Shown piece by piece: positions 62,516 through 64,000 of a stretch of 64,000 nt of DNA. A program made the translations under genes and the position numbers. Numbering within the stretch: position 1 is the stretch's first letter; every line of letters starts with the position of its first letter. The notes under the pieces are model-generated. The model ran no database searches and was not told the DNA's origin. It worked only from the letters and a program-made list of their open reading frames with translations. This stretch comes from Pontibacter diazotrophicus (GTDB lineage Bacteria > Bacteroidota > Bacteroidia > Cytophagales > Hymenobacteraceae): NCBI RefSeq assembly GCF_003367245.1, contig NZ_QRGR01000029.1:1-64000 (forward strand), in the 5' to 3' direction.

Positions 62516-64000
62516 TCAAAATTTACTTGTTATTCCAAAATGTATCTTCGAATATTTAAATGATAGCGGCTGCTGTTCTGATTTTCCCAAGGAATATACC
62601 AGTTGGAAAATGCCGGCCCCGGTACTGAAGCTAATACCACCTCCCACTCCAAAAGGCATGTCGCTTTCCGAAGACTGCTCCAGATCGCTGCGGTAGTAGC
62701 CCTGGTCGTAGAACAGTAGCACGTAGGAGTCAGCGGCGGTGAAGAGGCGGTACTCCAGTGTGCTGACGGCGTAGGAGGAGGCATAAAAGAAATAATCATC
62801 GAAACCACGCAGGGAGGAGAGGCCGCCGATGCGGTACATGTCGTTCAGGAAGAGCTGGTCGTTGAGCAGGGCCTGCCCCTGCAGGCGCGCAAGTAGGGCG
62901 CTGTTCTTGCCGAGCCGGAAAAAATTCTCCAGGCGCAGCGCCAGCCCTAGTTGTGTTGTTTTCACATCCAGCGTATCGTAAAAGCTTTTCTCCAGGCCTG
63001 GGTTGCGGAGCAGCTTCTTTGCCCCTGCTGATAACTGCATCTCTATTAAGCGGCCCCGCCTCGGAAAGTAGAAGTCATCCAGGTTGTTCCAAAGGTAGTT
63101 CAGGCCATAGGTCGTGGTTTGCGCATCAGCCAGGTCAAACTGCTGCAGGCTTTGCGGACTGGCATCGGAAAGAATGCGCGAGTTCCGCCACTCTGTGAAC
63201 ACACTGAACTTTCCGTACTTGAGCGTGTAATAAGACAGTTGCATTCGCGGCTGCACTGTTATAAACGAGGAATCCTGCTTGAGGAGGTTGAACTTGGCAC
63301 CCACCTCGAAAGGTGTTCCCAGCAGGTTCGGGTGCAGGTATTCGCCGTTCAGGATAACGGAGCCTTTGTTGACGCGCCGCCACTGCAGCCCCAGCTGTTT
63401 TCCGGAGCCTTTTATGTTCCGGATGTTCAGGTTTGCTTCGCCCGTAATCAGCAATTTGTCTTTCCGCACCGGATCCGGCAGAAAGCCCACCACGCCATCT
63501 ATCTGGTTTGCCTGCCTGTCGTCTATAAAATAATGAACCTGCGCCTTATCGCGGGCAAAGCGCACCTGCGGTGGCCTTGTTACCTTTATATAGGGTAAGG
63601 CCGACAGCATGCGTTGCGAAGCATTGATCTGGTCCTGGTTGTAAGGCTGGCCGGGTAGCAGCTGCAGGTAGTGCATCAGGAACTTCGGCTGGGTGCGCGT
63701 ATCGCCGACTATCTGCAGCGAGTCATAGGTGACCACAAAGGCTTTCTCCACCATCAGCGCCGCCTCTATTTTGTTGCCTTCTATCCGGATGGAGTCGAGC
63801 CAGACAGAGGCAAAGGGGTAGCCGCTGCGCTCGGCATAATCCAGGATGCGCTGCTGCAGCTTTACATATTCGGCAGGTTTAAACGGAGTGTCGTGATAAA
63901 ACTTCTCCCGAAACCCTGACTCCACCAGAATACCTTCGCTCAGGTTGCCGTTGCGCAATTGTGCCCACTCCAAAGACTGCCCCATATGGAGTTTCACGTG
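62516..64000 (-). CDS. Omp85/TamA-like outer-membrane assembly protein, 3' part
   Basis: About 494 codons are in the window and the frame is still open at the right edge, so the start is missing. Residues of about 1-170 look like POTRA domains (AYDSLQIVG-type strands, LLPGQPYNQDQINASQRMLS, PYIKVTRPPQVRF). A 16-strand type barrel of about 190-493 follows, with the Omp85 block MYRIGGLSSLRGFDDYFFYA (the RGF motif) and a terminal SKIHFGITSKF ending in Phe. It is likely an outer-membrane insertase or a secretion relative of TamA/BamA. No lipobox can be judged. Confidence 0.88.
   Translation of the reverse strand, partial: HVKLHMGQSLEWAQLRNGNLSEGILVESGFREKFYHDTPFKPAEYVKLQQRILDYAERSGYPFASVWLDSIRIEGNKIEAALMVEKAFVVTYDSLQIVGDTRTQPKFLMHYLQLLPGQPYNQDQINASQRMLSALPYIKVTRPPQVRFARDKAQVHYFIDDRQANQIDGVVGFLPDPVRKDKLLITGEANLNIRNIKGSGKQLGLQWRRVNKGSVILNGEYLHPNLLGTPFEVGAKFNLLKQDSSFITVQPRMQLSYYTLKYGKFSVFTEWRNSRILSDASPQSLQQFDLADAQTTTYGLNYLWNNLDDFYFPRRGRLIEMQLSAGAKKLLRNPGLEKSFYDTLDVKTTQLGLALRLENFFRLGKNSALLARLQGQALLNDQLFLNDMYRIGGLSSLRGFDDYFFYASSYAVSTLEYRLFTAADSYVLLFYDQGYYRSDLEQSSESDMPFGVGGGISFSTGAGIFQLVYSLGKSEQQPLSFKYSKIHFGITSKF

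Overview
The window looks like a chromosomal segment of an aerobic Bacteroidota bacterium, most likely Hymenobacteraceae/Cytophagales (Pontibacter-like). The clues are a SusC/SusD pair, PorP/SprF proteins with gliding-type (type IX secretion, T9SS) C-terminal domains, TAnnTTTG-type -7 promoter elements and an ISAon1-type transposase relic. Genus assignment is inference. Most genes lie on the minus strand.

Region 1 (1-4.7 kb): a sugar-oxidation operon with a ThuA/dehydrogenase/HEAT/cupredoxin fusion lipoprotein, a tagatose-epimerase-like TIM barrel and the start of a Gfo/Idh/MocA oxidoreductase. Region 2 (5-19.9 kb): an arabinan utilisation locus with four GH43 enzymes, a GH93-like sialidase-fold lipoprotein, SusC/SusD, a GH51 arabinofuranosidase, a divergent AraC regulator, and the decayed C-terminus of a second, different GH51 enzyme.

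Region 3 (20-38.9 kb): housekeeping and accessory genes. They include an Lrp/AsnC regulator divergent from an archaeal-type asparagine synthetase (an AsnRS paralogue), an NHLRC2-like thioredoxin/NHL protein framed by two copies of a REP-like nested palindrome, an M61 peptidase, RlpA, an OmpA lipoprotein, and a Rieske/FAD oxidoreductase flanked by two paralogous small proteins.

Region 4 (39-51.3 kb): two T9SS adhesin operons. The first is a 1380-residue protein with a DUF3494 (ice-binding fold) head, 11 cysteine-paired repeats and a gliding-type C-terminus, followed by PorP/SprF and a TPR/PD40/OmpA protein. The second is a 1244-residue adhesin plus PorP/SprF, ending in a 35-bp perfect hairpin.

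Region 5 (52-61.6 kb) is the most unusual. It holds a second DUF3494 protein (a lipoprotein with three Ig-like domains) in an operon with an OmpA protein, a kaiC-kaiB pair without kaiA, an outer-membrane barrel gene and two paralogous AraC regulators. Three promoter regions, upstream of DUF3494/OmpA, kaiCB and the barrel, share one architecture: two RTTACATA-like direct repeats exactly 21 bp apart, then 24 bp, then a CTTTG -7 element. This suggests one regulon linking Kai proteins to surface proteins. KaiC has Pro where cyanobacterial KaiC has phospho-Thr432 and lacks the C-terminal A-loop/KaiA-binding tail. The right end carries a transposase relic, an initiator-like tRNA-Met and a partial Omp85-type gene.
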